Part shown: positions 5,152 through 7,225 of the stretch, piece by piece | Numbering within the stretch: position 1 is the first letter of the stretch | Layout: each line of letters opens with the position of its first letter | The notes under the pieces: model-generated | Database searches by the model: none | What the model was told of the DNA's origin: nothing | What the model saw: only the letters and a program-made list of their open reading frames with translations | Translations under genes and position numbers: made by a program | Origin: Thiomicrorhabdus sp. | Lineage (GTDB): Bacteria > Pseudomonadota > Gammaproteobacteria > Thiomicrospirales > Thiomicrospiraceae | Assembly: GCA_015488565.1 (NCBI GenBank) | Contig: WFNQ01000198.1 | Location: 1-7,225, forward strand | Reading direction: 5' to 3' | Length of the DNA: 7,225 bases

Positions 5152-7225
5152 ATGCGCAATAACCAACCCATCACGAATGAAGAGTACGTTATTCCAGAGG
5201 GCTTAACACTGGTTTCTAAAACCGATCTTTCAGGGAACATTATTGAATGCAATGATGCCTTTGAGGCCGCCAGTGGTTTTTCACGCAGCCAGCTTATTGG
5301 GCAACCACATAATGTTATCCGCCATCCAGACGTGCCCGAAGCTGTCTTTGCTGATTTATGGCAATCACTTAAAGCGGGCGAGACGTGGTCTCAGATTGTT
5401 AAAAATCGTCGCGCTAATGGGGGCTTTTATTGGGTAAGAGCCAATGCAACGCCCATTTACAAAAGTGGTAAAATCAGTGGTTACATGTCCGTTCGAACCC
5501 CAGCAACCGAGGCAGAAAAACAAGCCGCGACGCAAGCTTATCAAGCCATCAAAGCAGGCAAAGCCAAAATCCAATCTGCGCGCATCTTTCAAGGCATCAA
5601 CTGGAATAAGCTCAACTTTTTTCCAAAACTTGCTCCGCAATACCAACTCCCTATTTTAATGCTTCTGATTTATATTATTCCCTTATCGGCTTATGCTATT
5701 TCCGATGGCTATAGCATATCAACGCTACTTGCGGTTGTTATTTTAGGACTCATCCCACCCTTTTTCTATGGATTGTACCTAAATAAAGCACATAAGCTTA
5801 CCCAAAAAGACCTGATAACCATTGCTTCGCGAGAACACTTAAGCAGCGATTGGTTTGACCCTAAAACACCGTTTGGACAACAAAAAACAGCCATTCGTTC
5901 TGTTTACTTATCCGCCCGAGAGCAAATTGAAGAGTCAGCTTACCAGCTTGATCAGGCACAACTGCTGCAAACGGCGATGGATCAAGTGTCAACCAATATC
6001 ATGATTACCGATGCGAATCTCAACATCAGTTATATGAACCATGACATGGTCTCATTTTTAGAAGACAAAGAAGCCACGCTTCAAGCAAACCTACCAGAAT
6101 TTAATGTTTCAGAGCTGATCGGTAAAAATATTGATATATTTCATAAAACCCCGTCACATCAACGCGGCATTCTGACTCATTTAAAAGAACCCTACCTAGG
6201 TAAAATTGATTTAGGCGATCTTCATCTCGAGCTTTACGTCATTCCAGTCTTTAACCGAGCAGGTATTCGCACCGCTACCATCGCCGAATGGCGCGATAAA
6301 ACCGCAGAAGTTCAGTTACTGCAAGAGGTGAATACCACCATTCAATCCGCGAAACAAGGAAAGCTGGATGCTCGTATTGACTTAAGCCGAGTGGATGGCG
6401 TCGCTAAAGAACTCAGTCAATCTATTAACGAATTAATCATTGCGATAGAACACCCCATTAATGAAACCGTTAAGGTCGCTGTATCGCTATCAGAGGGGAA
6501 TTTAACAAACCACATTGAAGGCCAATACTCAGGGCTATTCGCGGTATTACAAGATAGCTTAAATGTTGCCGTAGACAGTTTAAACTCCATGATTGCACAA
6601 ACCAAGGCCGCAACCAATGCGGTTAGTGGCGGTGCAGAGCAAATTTATCAAGGCAGTATCGACCTTAACAATCGAACCCAAGATCAAGCGGCGTCACTGG
6701 AAGAGACCGCTTCCAGCATGGAAGAGATGACGGCAGCGGTGAAACAAAATGCAGACAACTCTCGAGAAGCATCTACCGTAACACAAACCACAGCACAGCA
6801 AGCCAGCTCAGGCGTTGAAGTTATGCACCGAGCCATTGATGCCATGGAGCAGATTAATGCATCCAGTCAAAAAATTAATGACATTATCGGCTTAATTGAC
6901 AGCATCGCTTTCCAAACCAATTTATTGGCTCTAAATGCCGCGGTTGAAGCGGCACGAGCAGGCGAGCACGGGCGAGGCTTTGCCGTCGTGGCCGGTGAGG
7001 TACGTAACCTTGCCGGTAAATCCGCTGAAGCCGCCAAAGAGATTCGTGGCTTAATTGAGGATACCGTTAAAAAGGTCACCGAAGGCACCGTTCATGTAAA
7101 AGGTTCTGGTGATGTATTAAATGAAATTGTGGAATCCATCTCCAATGTCAATCAAATCATTGAAGAGATTGCCGCTTCCAGTAATGAGCAAAGTGAAGGG
7201 GTGAGCTTAGTCAACTCCTCCATAA
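5152..7225 (+). CDS. Aer-like chemoreceptor with FAD-type PAS and Aer2-like heme-type PAS (3' end missing)
   Basis: This is a methyl-accepting chemotaxis protein that should form CheA/CheW-coupled arrays and steer swimming by redox state or oxygen; 691 residues are visible. The N-terminal PAS (about 10-120) closely resembles E. coli Aer, with N34, R57-H58-P59-D60, F66, W70, W79, N85 and Y93 present and the VKNRR-NG-YWVRAN run, so FAD binding is likely. Two membrane segments (about 164-183 and 189-210) with a tiny loop anchor it, so there is no periplasmic sensor. A second PAS spans about 272-385 and has FHKTPSHQ (330-337) and EW (379-380), as in the Aer2 heme PAS. HAMP-like helices follow (about 385-475), then the signalling domain with methylation-type helix SLEETASSMEEM (515-526) and hairpin tip AFQTNLLALNAAVEAARAGE (586-605). 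The stop lies beyond the right edge, with perhaps 60-100 residues missing. It is transcribed divergently from the kinase. Confidence 0.93.
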   Translation, partial: MRNNQPITNEEYVIPEGLTLVSKTDLSGNIIECNDAFEAASGFSRSQLIGQPHNVIRHPDVPEAVFADLWQSLKAGETWSQIVKNRRANGGFYWVRANATPIYKSGKISGYMSVRTPATEAEKQAATQAYQAIKAGKAKIQSARIFQGINWNKLNFFPKLAPQYQLPILMLLIYIIPLSAYAISDGYSISTLLAVVILGLIPPFFYGLYLNKAHKLTQKDLITIASREHLSSDWFDPKTPFGQQKTAIRSVYLSAREQIEESAYQLDQAQLLQTAMDQVSTNIMITDANLNISYMNHDMVSFLEDKEATLQANLPEFNVSELIGKNIDIFHKTPSHQRGILTHLKEPYLGKIDLGDLHLELYVIPVFNRAGIRTATIAEWRDKTAEVQLLQEVNTTIQSAKQGKLDARIDLSRVDGVAKELSQSINELIIAIEHPINETVKVAVSLSEGNLTNHIEGQYSGLFAVLQDSLNVAVDSLNSMIAQTKAATNAVSGGAEQIYQGSIDLNNRTQDQAASLEETASSMEEMTAAVKQNADNSREASTVTQTTAQQASSGVEVMHRAIDAMEQINASSQKINDIIGLIDSIAFQTNLLALNAAVEAARAGEHGRGFAVVAGEVRNLAGKSAEAAKEIRGLIEDTVKKVTEGTVHVKGSGDVLNEIVESISNVNQIIEEIAASSNEQSEGVSLVNSSI

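Noticed and set aside
6417..7088. Minus-strand open frames opposite the receptor signalling domain
   Set aside because: They are shadows of the conserved chemoreceptor coding sequence, Ala/Ser/Pro-rich and without start signals.

Overview
The window looks like chromosomal DNA of a motile, AT-leaning gammaproteobacterium. The proteins are closest in style to those of sulfur-oxidising Thiomicrospira/Hydrogenovibrio-type bacteria, but that placement is an impression from gene content and codon style, not a proven assignment. There are no RNA genes, insertion sequences, CRISPR arrays or phage genes. Almost all of the DNA is coding.

Layout: everything left of about 4950 is read on the minus strand, in the order hybrid sensor histidine kinase (1892-4921), mobA (1225-1842), a DEDDh 3'-5' exonuclease-domain protein (91-1167), then a further gene that starts at position 76 and leaves the window at its left edge. 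Gaps between these genes are 49, 57 and 14 bp, so co-transcription is possible. A candidate sigma-70 promoter lies between mobA and the exonuclease gene and could drive the last two genes alone. To the right, after a 230-bp divergent intergenic region, a PAS-containing methyl-accepting chemotaxis receptor is read on the plus strand (5152 to the right edge, C-terminus missing).

Function: the two large genes are both multi-PAS signalling proteins transcribed away from each other. The kinase joins a periplasmic Cache-like sensor to two cytoplasmic PAS domains, a kinase core and a receiver, with no Hpt domain. The chemoreceptor starts with an Aer-type FAD-binding PAS domain, crosses the membrane as a short hairpin, and then carries a second PAS domain whose His, Leu and Trp positions match those of the heme PAS of Pseudomonas Aer2. 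It is therefore a candidate dual redox/oxygen receptor, which is the most interesting item here. MobA serves molybdenum-cofactor synthesis, and nothing else in the window belongs to that pathway.

Unusual small-scale points: both the kinase and mobA appear to start at TTG, and each start lies at the end of a very short ATG-started frame. In addition, a G7/C8 inverted repeat encloses the ribosome binding site and start codon of the leftmost gene. No clearly new multi-gene system is visible.
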